NCBI GenBank assembly: GCA_903772945.1
Contig: CAICTM010000241.1
Coordinates: forward strand, 1-64,000
Direction of reading: 5' to 3'
Length of the DNA stretch: 64,000 bases
DNA from: Seminavis robusta
Taxonomy: Eukaryota; Bacillariophyta; Bacillariophyceae; Naviculales; Naviculaceae
Positions 63,728-64,000 of the stretch are shown piece after piece. Numbering within the stretch: the stretch's first letter is position 1; each line of letters begins with the position of its first letter. The position numbers and the translations under genes are program-made. The notes beneath the pieces are model-generated. The model saw nothing but the letters and a program-made list of their open reading frames with translations, was not told the origin of the DNA and ran no database searches.

Positions 63728-64000
63728 GTTCCTCGACGACTTCTCATCGACGATTGCTGTTGGCTGGGACAGCGGTTCGACTAACGATCATTCGATTCGG
63801 GTGCGACTTTCGTATCGTCCTTCTGCTGTCATCCTCGCGGGCTCGCCTGGACCCAGTTCTTGCTCTCCTCATCGCACATTGTGCTCGGGGCTTGGAAAGC
63901 TTGACGTCTCGTACGGTACCGGTACTTCACGGAATGCTTGCTTCGTCGTTGCTCGGCACTGAGCGAGCTGCACTTGAAGTCGTATCCCTTTCTGGCTAAT
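63728..64000. other. Intergenic to window end
   Basis: No supported feature; a TACGGTACCGGTACTT palindrome lies at about 63911-63926. Confidence 0.3.

Overview
The window looks like nuclear DNA of a diatom (stramenopile), most like a repeat-rich raphid pennate such as Seminavis robusta; the genus is an inference. Reasons: several single-pass membrane leucine-rich-repeat (LRR) proteins of the kind expanded in diatoms; a SulP transporter whose N-terminus ends in a plastid-type A-A|F junction; short GT-AG introns (about 70-110 nt) in otherwise intron-poor genes; a Crypton-type tyrosine recombinase; the start of a Ty1/copia-like Gag; and intergenic DNA full of the short palindromes TACCGGTA and TAGCTA.

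Layout. 1-5200 is mobile DNA: one end of an LTR retrotransposon (1-654, minus), an open Crypton-like recombinase gene (1416-3533) and a 320-bp inverted-repeat element (4612-4931). 5220-14702 holds two paralogous LRR membrane proteins on the minus strand, each with the same 67-nt middle exon, around an unrecognised 615-aa gene. 14703-20056 has a perfect non-autonomous hAT element (15708-16589 with an 8-bp target duplication) and a gene for an acidic/RS-repeat protein, flanked by a decayed direct duplication. 20057-25074 has a tandem-duplicated methyltransferase-like membrane protein and a three-exon protein with two CxxC...HxxxC modules. 25075-28601 is gene-poor, with a CCCCTTAA-rich inverted-repeat element and tandem repeats. 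28602-36039 has a secreted double-SET protein, the second inverted copy of the acidic/RS gene, and a predicted plastid SulP transporter. 37656-48258 has a third LRR protein (plus), a roughly 2.85-kb long-TIR DNA transposon (41948-44802) with three genes, and a fourth LRR protein (minus). 48687-54791 has a TPR/DUF4470 protein and a Man1/Src1-type inner nuclear membrane protein, convergent. 54792-64000 is mostly gene-poor: a duplicated small gene (56801-58220), a small acidic gene (60789-61157) and many small direct repeats.

The genes do not form a pathway. The best candidates for a little-described system are the long-TIR transposon with an intact spliced passenger gene between two broken genes, the duplicated acidic/RS protein pair in inverted orientation, and the Man1-like protein with coiled-coil repeats in its lumenal loop. 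All family names are from reading the sequence; no database search was run.
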